NCBI GenBank assembly: GCA_019155205.2
Contig: JAHNZQ020003150.1
Coordinates: 1,183,677 to 1,224,645 of the forward strand
Source: Gracilaria vermiculophylla
Lineage: Eukaryota; Rhodophyta; Florideophyceae; Gracilariales; Gracilariaceae
Reading direction: 5' to 3'
Length of the DNA stretch: 40,969 bases
This document shows positions 21,348 through 32,689 of this stretch, in pieces. The notes below the pieces were generated by a model. It had not been told where the DNA came from and did not search any database. It saw nothing but the letters and a program-made list of their open reading frames with translations. The translations under genes and the position numbers were made by a program. Within the stretch, counting starts at the first letter, position 1. Each line of letters begins with the position of its first letter.

Positions 21348-21619
21348 TGTGCAGTACAATGCTGAAATAGACATCAATGAACGCAATCTTGTTTTCTCTT
21401 GAACACTCGGCTTCACTTTTATCTTTCGTCAAACTTAGAGCTAGAACTGTTCTTATACAGTGTTCTGTATCATTTCTACTATATAGTATAGTCCTATGTC
21501 TTTTCTATCATAAACGATTAAAAATTTAAATCATATTCTTCTAAAGAACCTTCTAGAACTTTCTAGATGGAAGCAGTTTCTAGTTGTTTTTAAAGAAGCT
21601 TCTAGCGCTTTTCACAACA
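21348..21619 (-). repeat. 3' LTR of the copia element
   Basis: Matches 31471-31737 along its length, with the best stretches around tgtcttttctatca and cagtttctagttgttt. On the minus strand it starts TGTTG and ends CA. A polypurine tract, GTGAGGGAAGG, abuts it at 21620-21630, which fixes this copy as the 3' LTR. The outer edge at 21348 is uncertain by a few bases. Confidence 0.75.
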
Positions 21620-21630
21620 CCTTCCCTCAC
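21620..21630 (-). promoter_or_regulatory. Polypurine tract of the copia element
   Basis: Minus-strand GTGAGGGAAGG directly precedes the TGTTG start of the 3' LTR, the position where plus-strand DNA synthesis is primed in LTR retrotransposons. Confidence 0.6.
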
Positions 21631-21799
21631 CGTTATGCTGCTTTGCTCCTAGATTTTCCGTAAGTTTCCAGTCCTTAGTTTTTGACAAAGTTTTTGTACA
21701 AATTTCTGCTCTCATACTATTCCTATAACAGTACTGAAGAACCACTCCGTTCTGTTCCACAGTCTTGAATATAAAACTGTTTTATTGCATTATGCTTTC

Positions 21800-22150
21800 A
21801 CTTAGTGTGCCCTTCTTCTTTTTCAGATAAGAAACTTGTAGATTGATGATCAACATAAACGCGAAAAGTTTTGATATTTCTTGAGGCCAGATCCTTGAAA
21901 ATGTTTGATAACCATTGATCTTCTTTAACTGCTTCTGTGAGTGCTATTTATTCTGCTTTTGTAGTTGATAAAGCCACACATTTTTGTTTTCCACTGCTCT
22001 ATGAACGTAAACGATTTCCATAAAAAGATGCAGATACTAAAACTAATTTATTAGACCCTGTAGTTCTTCAGCTTGCGTCACAAAAGTTTTCCAAGTTTTT
22101 TTGACATTATTCGGTACACAATATATTGATTCTTTGTTTCCTGTATATAA
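21800..22150 (-). pseudogene. Copia RNase H remnant
   Basis: The motif QKCVALSTTKAE (21951-21986) corresponds to the conserved end of copia RNase H domains, followed by IALTEAVKEDQWL. Stops, including one right after KAE, break the frame. Confidence 0.75.
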
Positions 22151-22189
22151 CGTGTATCTTTTTTGCATGCTTTTCTTTGACCTAATCAA

Positions 22190-23050
22190 TATTTTTCGCA
22201 AAATTGACTTTAAACACCTGTAGCATAGGCACGATCAGGTCTGGTTCTGAGCATTAAACACATTACCGATCCAACAAAATCTCTGTATGGTAAATGTTTC
22301 ACAGTATCGTCTTTTTCAGGGATTTTCAAAAGCCGATTCGTGTCAAGTGGTGTTTGTATGCCTTTACAACATTCCTTATTTAGATTTTCAAGTACAATAT
22401 TAGCATAATTTTCCTGATTTAATTTCATAAGACCTCTTTGGCAATCACAATCCATTTCGATTCCCAATATTGGACGAATTTTCTCCAAGATCTTTTATAT
22501 CAAATTTGGATTTTATTTTCTGTTCTACAGTTTCTATTACCGAATTGTTCGTAGTTGCAATCACAATGTCATCGATATACATTGCCTTATAAATATTTTG
22601 AACGCCGATGTCTCCAAGAAATATTCCATTATCTGCGACTGATTTATTAAAATTAAGGTCAACAAGAACTTCATGCCCAACTCTGTAGGACGCTCTTAGC
22701 CCTTGCTTTAAACCATAGATTATTTTAAGTAACTTATAGACATAATCTGATTCTATAGAATCAATCTTTTTGGTTGTTTTATAAACCTCTCTTCTTCTAA
22801 ATGTCTATTTTGAAAATGCAATTTTCACACCCATTTAGCTGATAAACTTTTATTGATGTATGGCTTCCAGTAGCGTTGTGCGTAGAGATGCCATGCGCAC
22901 AACTGGGCGAACGTCTTGAAGTAGTCAATTCCATATTTTGGTTGATAGAATTTGCACACCAGTCTTGCTTTAAATAGTTTTTTTGTGGTTCTTGGTTTGG
23001 ATTTTTTTTAAGAATCCATCCTTGTTGTAAAATGTGCATTTTGTTTTTTC
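22190..23050 (-). pseudogene. Copia reverse transcriptase remnant
   Basis: Conserved copia motifs appear in order: YGIDYFKTFA near 22930, LLKIIYGLKQG near 22700, the catalytic YIDD at 22568-22579, and ILGIEMDCD with the TRPDRAYATGV end in the open segment 22488-22210. Frameshifts and stops separate these pieces. The nested gypsy element lies upstream on this strand, between this domain and integrase. Confidence 0.88.
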
Positions 23051-23396
23051 TTGAAACTAACCTGTGTGTTTGGTTTCTATGTAAAGAATTTATTTCTTCT
23101 TTTATTGCAGTAGTCCAAAAGTTTCCAGAGCATCAGATAGAGCTTCATGTAACGTTTTTGGCTTCAATTCTTCCACAAGCATCATAACAGCGCTAGAAGT
23201 ACTGTCCTCATTTTTATCAGCATGTTCATATATCAACCAGATGGGAAACCTACAAGCTGTACTACATCTTTTTAGAATTTCTTTTGTTGCTTCCTCACTT
23301 TCCGAATGCTCTATGTTTCAGAAATTTCGGATTTGTTTTATTCGCTGATATTTGTCTCTGTATTTTTTTCTGTATTTTTTTCTGTCTGATGACGAG

Positions 23397-23770
23397 TGTC
23401 TACATCTACGTGCTCGAGCGTAGGAAATTATCGCGAATTAAGCGAGTGCTAATGGTGCTTGCACGCGGTAGCAGAGAACGGGTACACCTCTTGGCGTCTG
23501 CCCGTCCCCACATTGGTCGGTGACGCGCAGGGGGTCTCTTTTGTAGGGTGTACCCGGCCGTCGCTTCCACAGGAAGTCACGAATAGCAAATTGGATCGTA
23601 CAAACCCATACGCGTCTAGTGGGTGGGGACGTCGGGTTAAGAAACCGGCGCGCCAGATTCAAGCACTTGCCTCGCTGCATTCCGTACGTTACCATAATTC
23701 CCTTAACCCAGGACCAAACTCAAGTTCGCAACCATTCGCGAAACCAATAACGCACATTGAGTAGGTTACA
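23397..23770 (-). repeat. 3' LTR of the nested gypsy element (374 bp)
   Basis: Pairs with 29012-29386. Both copies begin TGTC and end TTACA on the plus strand, giving TGTAA...GACA on the minus strand. Shared blocks include cacgcggtagcagagaa and gttaagaaaccggcgcgcca. Confidence 0.9.
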
Positions 23771-23839
23771 CCAGCGCCCAATAATGGCACAACCAAAGCT
23801 GAAGGCATCAGTTCATAGAGAACTTGAGATGATGCGTTA

Positions 23840-24060
23840 CGGCTTCGTGCCGTTCTTTACGACGTTCGACAAGTATTCCTGTATAAAATCAGGGACATCT
23901 TCCTTCACCAAATCGTATCATGCCCAGTCAGTTTCATCTGAGTTGAAACCGTGCCACTTGACTTGTAGTTCGATGTCGCCGTGATTATGACGAATGTCCA
24001 GGAACTCTTCGACATCTAAAAGCTCGCCCGACTGGTATGCGAGATGGTTGAAAACTTCCT
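23840..24060 (-). pseudogene. Chromodomain remnant at the gypsy integrase C-terminus
   Basis: On the minus strand, LLDVEEFLDIRHNHGDI leads into ELQVKWHGFNSDETDW, then DLVKEDVPDFIQEYL. The VKWHGF core and following Trp match the second half of a chromodomain. A TGA sits just after the Trp. Chromodomains in chromoviruses steer integration towards particular chromatin. Confidence 0.65.
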
Positions 24061-24381
24061 TTTTAACATTGAACTCCTTCTTTCGGAAAAACTTGGGCCT
24101 ACTTCCGTGAACATCCTCTCGTTAGCCATCAAAGAGGCATTCGACCAATAATACTCATTTGCTTCTGCATTCAACAACTCGGAAGGGTCCTTGCCATTTC
24201 AACGACTGTTTGCGGGTGCGCTCTCGTTGCGGTATGCCGCGTAGAACGTAGTCATCCTCGCTGAAGTTTATAGCGCGTATGTGCGTCTTCTAGTTGTGCG
24301 AATCTATTGTAGCCTGCCGTTTTTTGGTCGAACGTTCCTCTACGTCTTTGTGCATTGCCTCTAGGGATTAGACAAGCTTTG

Positions 24382-25060
24382 TCACGTATTTGCGTTGGGC
24401 ACATTGGCTGTCTCTGTAGAACACACCTGTATCTGAGTTACGACCTTATGCGTAATTGAACGTAGCGGAGTGTCCTGCCGATTACCCATGAAAACGGTGA
24501 GAGGACAACGGTTACCAAGACGATTAAGGATCGAATTATTCAGAGCAGACAGCACGACGGGCATAATGCTAGGCCAACACCACTGCGGTAGCTGGTACTC
24601 TGCGAGTAGTGCCTGTGTCGTCTTTAGTAGCTCGAGATTGACCACTTCGACCGTACCGTTTCTCCACGGACAGTAAGCGAGGGTAAAGTGGTGCGCTGAA
24701 TCGGTTCTTTCGCGAAGAAAGCGCACCAGATCGTTCTTGAAATGAGAGCTGCAGTCTGTTACCATTTGTGCACGACGCCAAAACTAGCAAATCAGTTCAT
24801 CAGGACTCCAGCCACGGTCTCGGCAGTTGTATCCTTCGTCGGTGTTAGCCATAAAAAGCCGCCATGGTCTTCCTTTAAAACAAGCACATAGGTATAACCT
24901 TTCTCGCCGTCTGACATGAAACAACAATTGAAATGGGGCAATTTGTTGGGTTTCGCAGCGTGCATGGCACGACCGAGAGGACTGCGTAAGATCTTGCCGG
25001 TCTCTGTACAGAGACATTGCAGGCAGGAACTTACAAATGACTCGACATCGTGACTCACAT
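24382..25060 (-). pseudogene. Gypsy integrase remnant
   Basis: Two overlapping frames cover the zinc-binding end (VESFVSSCLQCL, 25058-24990), the first catalytic strand region (HFNCCFMSDGEKGYTYVLV) and the core with TDCSSHF and AYCPWRNGTVEVVN (24765-24600). One frameshift lies near 24790. The zinc-finger histidines upstream are not clearly readable. Confidence 0.85.
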
Positions 25061-25329
25061 TAGCCCATCAGAAATGAGCCTGGATAGTAGCAAGGGTGAC
25101 GCGCCAACTTTGGTGATATCCGTGTCCTGTATGAGTTGATATCATGACACAAAGCTTGAGAAGTTAGTTATCTCTTGGTATCCATACGATGCTTTTGTTG
25201 GTCTTGATAACTTTGTCGATGTTTTTGAAAGACGTGGGTGGTATCTCTTTTGATACAGACTGCGAGGTTTTGAAGTCCTGTAGATTAGGACAGTACAACT
25301 GTCAGTCCAATCCGGGTTGGATTGGCGCA

Positions 25330-25900
25330 CAAATGAACACCTAGGCTCGTGAGACCCTGGTAGCGTCCACAAAACGCTTAAAACTCACCGCCCAACGAGT
25401 ACGCATGTCGGCCTAGACGTTCCGCTCACCAGGCAGTTGTTCGGCCACGTAACGAAATGTGGAGAGCATGATTGCCCAACGCATGAGCTTGCTTGTGGTA
25501 TGTCGTGCAACTCCAGGATTCCTGTCGTAGGGGTCGTAAAGGTACACGAGTTTTGCGTAGTCCGTTAACATGGTAACTTGGCGCCCCATGACGAGGTAAT
25601 CCAAAGGACACATTGCTTCCACGATTGCGTACTCTTCCTTTTCCAGAACCGACCAGTTGGGGGCTGATTCGGAAAAAACAGCGGACAGGAAGCACAGCGG
25701 TTCGTGACGCTGTTCTTTGATGTATTTGGTGGTTTCTTAATCGAGTACTTTTGTGGGAACCACATCCCATTGAATGTCCGACGCATCGGTAAAGAGAGAA
25801 AGATGGTAGCCAGACGTGGCGTGCGCAAGCTTGACAGAGGTAGCGAGATGTTCCTTGATATCGGAGAAAGAGGCATCATGAACAACGCCCCACGAGCTGG
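25330..25900 (-). pseudogene. Gypsy RNase H remnant
   Basis: Reads FTDASDIQWDVV near 25790, then YAIVEAMCPLDYL, a TDYAKLVYLYDP strand (25565-25530), MRWAIMLSTFRYVAEQLPGE near 25430 and an ADMRTRW end, all in RNase H order. A TAA breaks it near 25737. Confidence 0.85.
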
Positions 25901-26099
25901 TGAAGAAGAGTTTGCAAAGTGACTGTTTCGTGCGCCGAACGGTGGTCTGCTAGCAGAATTCTATAAGCTCGTGTAGAGAAGTGACGCATTTAGCGTATGT
26001 AGGAATAGAATTGCGCATCGAGCTCGTATGGCAGATGAACTGTTGCAAATCACTGGCCATAAGCGGACGGGTCATGGCCAGCAAATAGTCGAGATTTCC

Positions 26100-26960
26100 A
26101 GGTTGGTACTGAATACCCTGTGCAGAGATAATGCGGTCGCAAAACAGAAGCTCCGTAGATAAGAAATTGGATTTCTCTGCATGGACTTTGAGGCTGATCT
26201 CGTTTCAAACGCGGCGAAAGAGCCCTATGAGGTTGACGAGCTCCGTCTCGTTCTTAGAATAATAAAAGACGTCGTCGATTCAATGCAGCACTTCTTCGAG
26301 GGAGCCGTCAAACGTCTATTGGAGGACGGCTTGGAAACAATTTTAAAAGTCCCTGCCGCCGTGCAGCAGGGGGCAGGAATAATAAGCCCCGATAGGCGTC
26401 TGGACAGCCATTATCTCTTGCGATTTTGGAGAGAGATGGATCTGCCAATTTCCATGAGCAAGGTCGATATTGGCGAGGCAAGTATTGACGGCGACATCCT
26501 GGAACTTTGACTCTTGGTGAGACAGTGCCGAGGTGATGGGCACGGTTCTTGCATTCGGTCCGCGCAGCTCGACAGTGGGTTGCAGCTTGTTCGTGCCTTG
26601 TTTAGGCACCACGAGAGTGAGACTGGCCCACAGCACGGATGAGTCCCTATCAAAAGCGCCGACTGCTTTGAGCTCCATAATGGTTCTGGTGATAAACTCC
26701 CTTTGCCGTGGAGCGTACTGATTCTGCAAGGAGCGGTGCGGTTTCGCATCTCTAACTAGCGTGATTATAAGACGCGAAACGTCGACGGGGGGATCGTCGC
26801 CGAGCTGTATTCGAAAAACATCGTGACACTCCTTGAGCATATTGGTTATGCGCCGCCCCCCATTTTCGGAGATTCCATTCATCCGAGCTTCATCGACAAT
26901 GGCATCAAATGCCTTTTTGATGAACTCGTTAAAGTCCTTGGTGATACCGGCAGTGAGGAA
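26100..26960 (-). pseudogene. Gypsy reverse transcriptase remnant
   Basis: The open segment 26882-26343 carries the fingers and palm (DVFRIQLGDDPPVDVSRL, then VELRGPNARTVP and NIDLAHGNWQIHLS). A frameshift follows. The catalytic IDDVF lies at 26265-26279, immediately preceded by a TGA (26280-26282) where the family has an aromatic residue. The thumb follows (LHELIEFC). Most of the domain is readable. Confidence 0.88.
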
Positions 26961-27369
26961 GTCGGGTAATTCAATTGGTCATCGTCGGCTGCCATGTACG
27001 ATAGGCCTTTGTAGGCAGCAGCGGCGAGCTTGAACGTCTCCTTGTCTAAAGAGTTAATGTGCTGGTTGTTGGTGAGCGGATGGACGCGGAGGCGATGTTT
27101 ATTGACGACGAAACCGATAGCCATCAGAAAAGGTCGACCAAGGAGAACCTAGGCCATGCTGTGTCCAAGATGAGAAACTCAACGCCGCGTACGCGATCTG
27201 GTACCTTACATCACGGAAAGTATATGGTGATGGTGAGCGACATTTTTGCAGATGCCGAGAAAAGATCCTTGTCGATCATGAACGAGCCCATCAGCGCGAG
27301 AGGTTCCTTAAGAGAGTGCTCTGAAACTAAAGGCTTCGCTTACTTCAAGTTTTTGAAAGAAGATTTGGC

Positions 27370-27396
27370 TATCGCATTGAAATCGGAACCCGTGTC
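27370..27396 (-). pseudogene. Gypsy aspartic protease active-site remnant
   Basis: The sequence DTGSDFNAI is the classic D-T/S-G active-site loop of retroviral-type aspartic proteases. It lies between the zinc-knuckle remnant (27572-27619, reading HGEHLLKDCP with its first cysteines lost) and reverse transcriptase, as expected. Confidence 0.8.
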
Positions 27397-27676
27397 TCCA
27401 AGGGCTGTGTCTAAAACAACGTCCTCAAGTGCAATTCGAAAGCAACATTATTCGGCGTCCGGTACAAGTGAAAACGAAGAAGTAATGATTGTTTTCTGCT
27501 TAGCTCATTTGGCATCCTTCTTCTTGTTGTGCTCGTCGAAGAGTTTTCTGTTCCGCTTTTCGCTGGTCACTGGGCAGTCCTTCAGCAGGTGCTCTCCGTG
27601 AAAATAAAGGTTAAGACAGTCATCCATCTAAGCGTCGCTCTTCCGCTTGCGCACAGTGTGGCACTGTCAGCCCTCC

Positions 27677-28210
27677 TGTCGAGGTAGTAAAGCACAACAT
27701 CCGTTAGGAGTTTTTGATGACTCCAAAGGCGCGTGTTCCTATAGGTGGTCTCCGGTATCCGCTGTCGCGAGCTGGGGGAATTCTGAAAGGGATCCGCAAA
27801 CACCAAGCGGAGAGGAACGTTCACTGGGCGGACAATTCTCCTACAGGCGCTGCTATGATGCGACCTGGGGATTGGCGGCTTAGAGACGTACGTGAATCGA
27901 CAAGAGACTCCAACCGGAAAATGTAGAAGAAGACTCAAGGGTGCTTGTATTTACTTCCCCAGAGGTGGAGCTCAACCGGCAGGTTAAATATCAAGCCGGG
28001 AGCCCGCCTCGGCAGGTCGCACTACTGTGCTAACTACCTGCATAAAATATCTAAAATAAATAATAAATTCTACCGTACCTCAAGGATACTGTTGCGCACG
28101 CGGGTGAGATTATGCACCACGTGGCCCAGCCAATAAACTACGAACCCTCCTTAGGAATATTATACCTTAAGGCCAAACCACCATATTTCCGTGGGAGCCA
28201 CTGTACTACA
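27677..28210 (-). repeat. Solo LTR inserted in the nested gypsy element
   Basis: This 534 bp segment matches 34383-34913 over its whole length and interrupts the gypsy element between gag and its zinc-knuckle region. On the minus strand it starts TGTAGTACAG and ends CTCGACA, canonical LTR ends. There is no internal region next to it, so it is a solo LTR, presumably left by LTR-LTR recombination. It belongs to the family of the element at the right end of the window. Orientation follows that element's LTR. Confidence 0.8.
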
Positions 28211-28959
28211 CACAGGAGGCTTCTAGCTTGGGGTAGGACCGGTTGGTTCATGGTCTTCAATGCGTCGCAAACTCGTATCCTTGGGTCCACGAGAGTTCCG
28301 GGTTTGCCGACGCGCAAACGTGCCGTCTCGGGTAATGATAGGTCGAATTCCAGCAAGCCAACTTCGTTTTCGAAGAACTTGATGTCGGCAAACTGGTTCT
28401 TCATCTATCCATAGCGGCGCATTTTGATACGTTCTTGCAGAACAGGATCCTTGAACTTCTTTAGCACATGGCCGATGAAATTCTTGGCAAGATACTTGTC
28501 TTTGAGAAGCTCCGCCGCCTTATTCAGAACCAATGCCGCGATAATGCTCCCAACAAAACTAGTTACTCCTCTGGTGGGATCGTCTATACTCGCTTTGTAG
28601 GATACAGCAAGCAGAGCAGCATCGATGCGCTTGGACAGATCTTTGAGAGCATTAGTCGACGCTGCCTTGAAACATGATTGGACGGTGTCGGTCGTAGCCT
28701 CTTCGATGCAATCCGCGCCTTGTACTTCACACATGAGGCACAGTAGGTGCAAGGTAGAAGCTTCAACGCAGTCATTGATCGAGGCTGGTTGTATCTGGTT
28801 CTCTCCATCACGGCTTTTGGTCACGTCGTCATTTTTATCCTTATTGGCAGTGTAATAGGTCTCGAATTTGATCAAAAACAGCTGGTCAACCTTCTTCAGC
28901 TTTGGCAGTTTCACGATAGACGCAATGTTATACTTTCTCGCCGCTGTCATTGTGAGCAC
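28211..28959 (-). pseudogene. Gypsy gag remnant
   Basis: An ATG at 28959 opens 184 codons to a TAG at 28405-28407. The same frame resumes (MKNQFADIKFFENEV) to the solo LTR boundary. Charged, helical sequence with LLCLMCEVQGADCIEEA and a KNFIGHVLKKFKDP stretch is capsid-like. Position just after the primer-binding site supports gag; sequence alone would not. Confidence 0.65.
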
Positions 28960-28990
28960 GAACAGACACCAGAACTCTTACCCTTTCAGG

Positions 28991-29010
28991 CCGAAGCGCT
29001 TTGATAACCA
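28991..29010 (-). promoter_or_regulatory. Primer-binding site of the nested gypsy element
   Basis: One base inside the 5' LTR, the minus strand reads TGGTTATCAAAGCGCTTCGG. TGG pairs with the CCA end of a tRNA, and the position is right for a primer-binding site. It resembles, but does not equal, the initiator-Met-type site TGGTATCAGAGC common in plants, so the primer tRNA is uncertain. Confidence 0.6.
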
Positions 29011-29011
29011 G

Positions 29012-29386
29012 TGTCGGGGTCTACGTGTTTGAGCGTAAGTAATGACCGCGAGTTAAGCGATTGTGAATGCCGTGCCCACGCGGTAGCAGAGAATGGGTAC
29101 AACCTTTCACGTCTGCCCGTTCCCAGAATTGGTCGGTGACGTGCCTTGGGTTTCTTTTCTGGTGTGCGCCCGGCAGTCGCTTTTTCAGGAAGTAACTAAT
29201 AGCAAATCGAATCAGAGAGGCCCGTACGCGTCTAGTGGATGGTGGCGTCCGGTTAAGAAACCGGCGCGCCAGGTTCAGGCAGTTGCCTCGCTGCGTTCTG
29301 CGCATTCCAGTAATTCCCGTAAAACAGGACCGAACTCAAGTGCGCAACCATTCGCCGAACCAATAACGCATATTGAGCGTATTACA
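29012..29386 (-). repeat. 5' LTR of the nested gypsy element (375 bp)
   Basis: Partner of 23397-23770, with the same ends (TGTAA...GACA on the minus strand). It abuts the primer-binding site, so it is the 5' LTR. Confidence 0.9.
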
Positions 29387-29399
29387 ACACTGTACCTTT

Positions 29400-30310
29400 T
29401 TTGGGCTCCGCATATATTTCTTCTTTAGTAAAAATATTGATTGGTGGTTCTAAACTCTTAGCAGTTCCACCTATGAGCAACCTCTTAGTAGTGTTGTCCA
29501 TAAAGCGATCGAATTTTTTTTCATATCCCAATCATTTGTACAGTCTTGATTTCGCATTCAACGTCTTCCCTTGTTCATCTGGTATAACAAAATTTTGCGT
29601 TGCAGCCAAAGAATTTGATATGTAAAGTGTTAGATTTCTCTTCCGAACAATTTTTGATTGGGACTATAGACTCCTACAAGTTTTGTTGGGACGAGACTCT
29701 GAATAATATTTGCAGTTTGAATTGCGTCAACCGAAAATTATATCCCTAAACTTTGAAAGTATAGCATTCATCATGAGTTTTCATATGTTCTTCTACTGAT
29801 TCTTTCAGTGACAGGTTTTGCTGAACTTGATGTACTTTTGTACTTTCATGAATGATACCCTTCCTATTCATATGGTTTAATGCTTTAAAAAACTACTTTC
29901 CTCGTCTATGACTTCTCATACTTTTAACAAGTCTTTTTTTTGCATTTCTATCGATTTAAAAACTTCATAGGTATTTTAGAGAGCTTTTTTTTGGAACGAA
30001 GAAAATACGGAAAAGATACTTTTTTGTATTCTTCCATAAAAGTCAGGATATACAATTTTATTCCTTTTAATTCTGTACTCATGGGTCCGCAAACGTCAGT
30101 ATACATACGTCATAAATTTGTTTTTGGCTTAAAAGTATCCTAATGGTGGAAGTACCAATTTTCCTAATATATATATTTTGCAGGTACGCATATCTCTCTG
30201 ATAAAAGTTTGCAGTGATTCCTTCAGTGCTTTTCTTTGAAATGTTTTCATTTGGAACTGTTTTTCCTGAATGAGCAAGACGTGCATGCGGGACTTAGTTT
30301 TCTGTTAAAC
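29400..30310 (-). pseudogene. Copia integrase remnant
   Basis: Minus-strand reading gives a pre-integrase stretch near 30280-30180 (RKNSSK, ITANFYQRDM), then TFADPMSTELKG, matching the DVxGPM catalytic strand of copia integrases, and TFMEEYKKVS. The downstream end near 29420 reads PPINIFTKEEIYAEP, linker-like. It is heavily broken. The gypsy insertion begins immediately beyond. Confidence 0.7.
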
Positions 30311-30814
30311 GTGCTGAATAGGCAACATGACTTTCTTTGATCATTTTGAAGCTCTTGAAAGAACACGTGGAACTATCTTTCACGATTTGACGTAGGTTTT
30401 TAATCGATTTCTCCAATACCACTATGCATCTTTAATTTTGGAAATAAATTCTGTGTTCTCGACCATCTATACGTCTGATTGACAATATATTTATTGCTAT
30501 TTCCAGTGCATATATATCATCTCTGACTGCAATTTAGTCGCTTTTTCGATACAAATGCATTTCTATATTTATAATTCCCTTCATTGTAGGGTGTACAACC
30601 ATCCCATCTCAAATTCGTTTCCAGAAATGATCAGTATTTTTAAAACAGTTCTCTGAGAAGCACCGTTTATATTTTTTGTATGAAATAAGCACCAGAATCC
30701 ATATAACAGCTTCTATATATATTTTCTCCATCATTTTCTGTTATTTCGAATGTTAAATAGTTTGTGCTCGAATTAGTTTGACCAACAAAACGTTTCTACT
30801 CATTCTTCATTTCT

Positions 30815-30856
30815 GCATTTCGCAATTTTATGGCCTCTTTCCTTGCAATTGTGATA
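30815..30856 (-). pseudogene. Copia gag zinc-knuckle remnant
   Basis: Reads YHNCKERGHKIAKC, a CCHC zinc knuckle with the first Cys changed to Tyr (one base change). The surrounding sequence is basic. The rest of gag, up to 31470, is too decayed to delimit. Confidence 0.75.
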
Positions 30857-31470
30857 TTTGAAAGGGAACTTACATTTTTTGTTGTACGTTTCCTTGTAAC
30901 AGAGTCCTGTCATTTTCTTTAGTTTCATATTTCTTTCATGTGGGTTCTCTTCAAAATATTATGGTATGTATTGCTTCTATGTTGAAAATATAAGCCTTAC
31001 TTTTAAACATATTAAAAGTCCCAACACATATTTCTCTGTATGAATTTTATACTCCCAGTTGCCGAAGGTTTGTTTTTAAACGTTTCAGTTCTTCTTTAGG
31101 TTATGGTACTGATCTTCTTTGAGAAATGATCTTACACTAATATCATTCTTCATCATGGATCAGTTTTGACCAATATTGAACGATTTCCTGATGTATCGCA
31201 CTAGAGTTTTCAGAATTTTCCGGTTCCTTCGGATTTTGCGGAAATCTGTTTTCCAATGGATTTTTTTCTGCCTTGCTACGATACGTCACAGTAACATTTA
31301 GAAGCTCCTGGATTATTCTGATAGCCGCTTTGAACGATTATTTGATTTTTTCGATTAGATGAACTTCCACAACATTGTTTAGCGCTTCCCAGGTAGATCG
31401 TATTTAAAATCATTGAACTACTAATGACAAATAGTTCATGTGTAGGCTGAGCCCTTATCCTCAGGTACGT

Positions 31471-31737
31471 TGGATAGTACAATGTTTAGATAGGCTTCAA
31501 TGGGCGCAATCGTTTTTTATATTGTAGAACTGACCTACATCTTTCGTCAAGGTGAGAGCTACAACTGTTTGAACAAAGTGTTTCATATAATATCTACCTT
31601 ATTTTATAGTTGCATGTCTTTTCTATCAGAAACCCCTAGAATTGCAAATCATGTTCTTCTTTTGAACTTTCTAGAACTACTTAGACGAAATCAGTTTCTA
31701 GTTGTTTCTGTTGAGGCTCCTTAAGCGTTGGACAACA
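31471..31737 (-). repeat. 5' LTR of the copia element
   Basis: Partner of 21348-21619, with TGTTG at 31737 on the minus strand and CA at the inner end. I could not identify a convincing primer-binding site next to it. Confidence 0.72.
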
Positions 31738-32689
31738 GAGAGTAGATAGCACATCAAAATCTTTTTTCCAACTCAATAAGAATACAATAGAGCAGTAAAA
31801 CGTTTTACAATAGTAACTGAATGACAAAACTAGAAGTTCTTCCTTTATGCTTTATCTTACAATATCCGCATGAAACTCTACGAAAGAAAATGATGTGGAA
31901 AGGCTTAGTTGTCTCTTTATGAGACACAACCTGAAACAAAGGAGTTCTTACAAGACTCTTTTCTTGCTCTGTACCCTCGCCGCCGTGATTCTCTTTTTTT
32001 ATCTATCATCTTCAATAGAGCTTGGCCTGTTATTCTGAAAAATATAACACCCGTTATCATGTGCTTGAAAAGGATGAAGCGAAATGTGTTCGTTTGCTAG
32101 TGTAAAGCAAAGCAGAATAATATTGTCGTGTCTCCATGTACTTAGATTCGACTACATTCCATAGTTATATGAAACCTTCAAAATATTTATACACAATATT
32201 GCAATCCCTCTCCAATTTCTTACTTTTTATTCTGCTATAGAAAAGTACCATCACATAGGCGTTTTCAAGAAATGAATATCTCCTACATGTTCTGCGTATA
32301 AGGTTTAGGAGTCAAGAGCTTTCGTCAGAAATGCAAAATTTGGTAATAGTTCAAGAGCGGTAGCACCTATTTTCTGCACTAATGCCAGACATTTTGTTTA
32401 AATCAAGATAATTATTTATATGTGAGGAAGTTTAGTAGAAGAAATATCGGTTATATACACAAAGTTTACGTTTTTACCCAAAAAGCGTATCTTTAGAGTT
32501 CTTCTATCATTTGGCTCTGCTACTGGTTTGTAACAAAGAATCTTGGTGGTTTGTGCCGTCGTCAGATCTCAAATAGAACTGCATAAACATTGGTAAGATT
32601 ATTTCCTGTACTCAGAAACTTTCGGATGGACGCTGGAGTGTTATGTTATACAAGAAAATGGAATGAATTCAAAGCTGTAAATTATTCGC
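31738..32689. other. AT-rich region with no recognised feature
   Basis: About 950 bases between the copia 5' LTR and the next gypsy fragment. Its right part may be the decayed upstream portion (protease or linker) of that fragment, but I cannot read a motif in it. Confidence 0.45.

Larger units (their letters stand above)
23397..29386 (-). mobile_element. Degenerate Ty3/gypsy chromovirus nested in the copia element
   Basis: Complete structure on the minus strand: 5' LTR (29386-29012), primer-binding site, gag, zinc-knuckle remnant, protease, reverse transcriptase, RNase H, integrase, chromodomain, 3' LTR (23770-23397). Protease to RNase H before integrase is the Ty3/gypsy order, and the chromodomain places it among chromoviruses. 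By eye the reading style resembles oomycete and fungal gypsy elements. Without the solo LTR at 27677-28210 it is about 5.5 kb. Its LTRs agree at roughly four of five positions by eye and look less diverged than the copia LTRs, as expected for a younger insertion. No exact target-site duplication remains. Confidence 0.9.
21348..31737 (-). mobile_element. Degenerate Ty1/copia LTR retrotransposon, split by a nested gypsy element
   Basis: LTRs of about 270 bp flank the element. Read on the minus strand, the order gag zinc knuckle, integrase, reverse transcriptase, RNase H is diagnostic of Ty1/copia. Removing the inserted 5,990 bp leaves about 4.4 kb, a normal copia length. The insertion separates integrase (about 30310-29400) from reverse transcriptase (about 23050-22190). 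All coding parts carry stops and frameshifts, so the element is dead. No target-site duplication is recognisable. Confidence 0.88.

Noticed and set aside
23387..29396. Target-site duplication around the nested gypsy element
   Set aside because: Flanks read acgag and acact; only partly similar, so not claimed.
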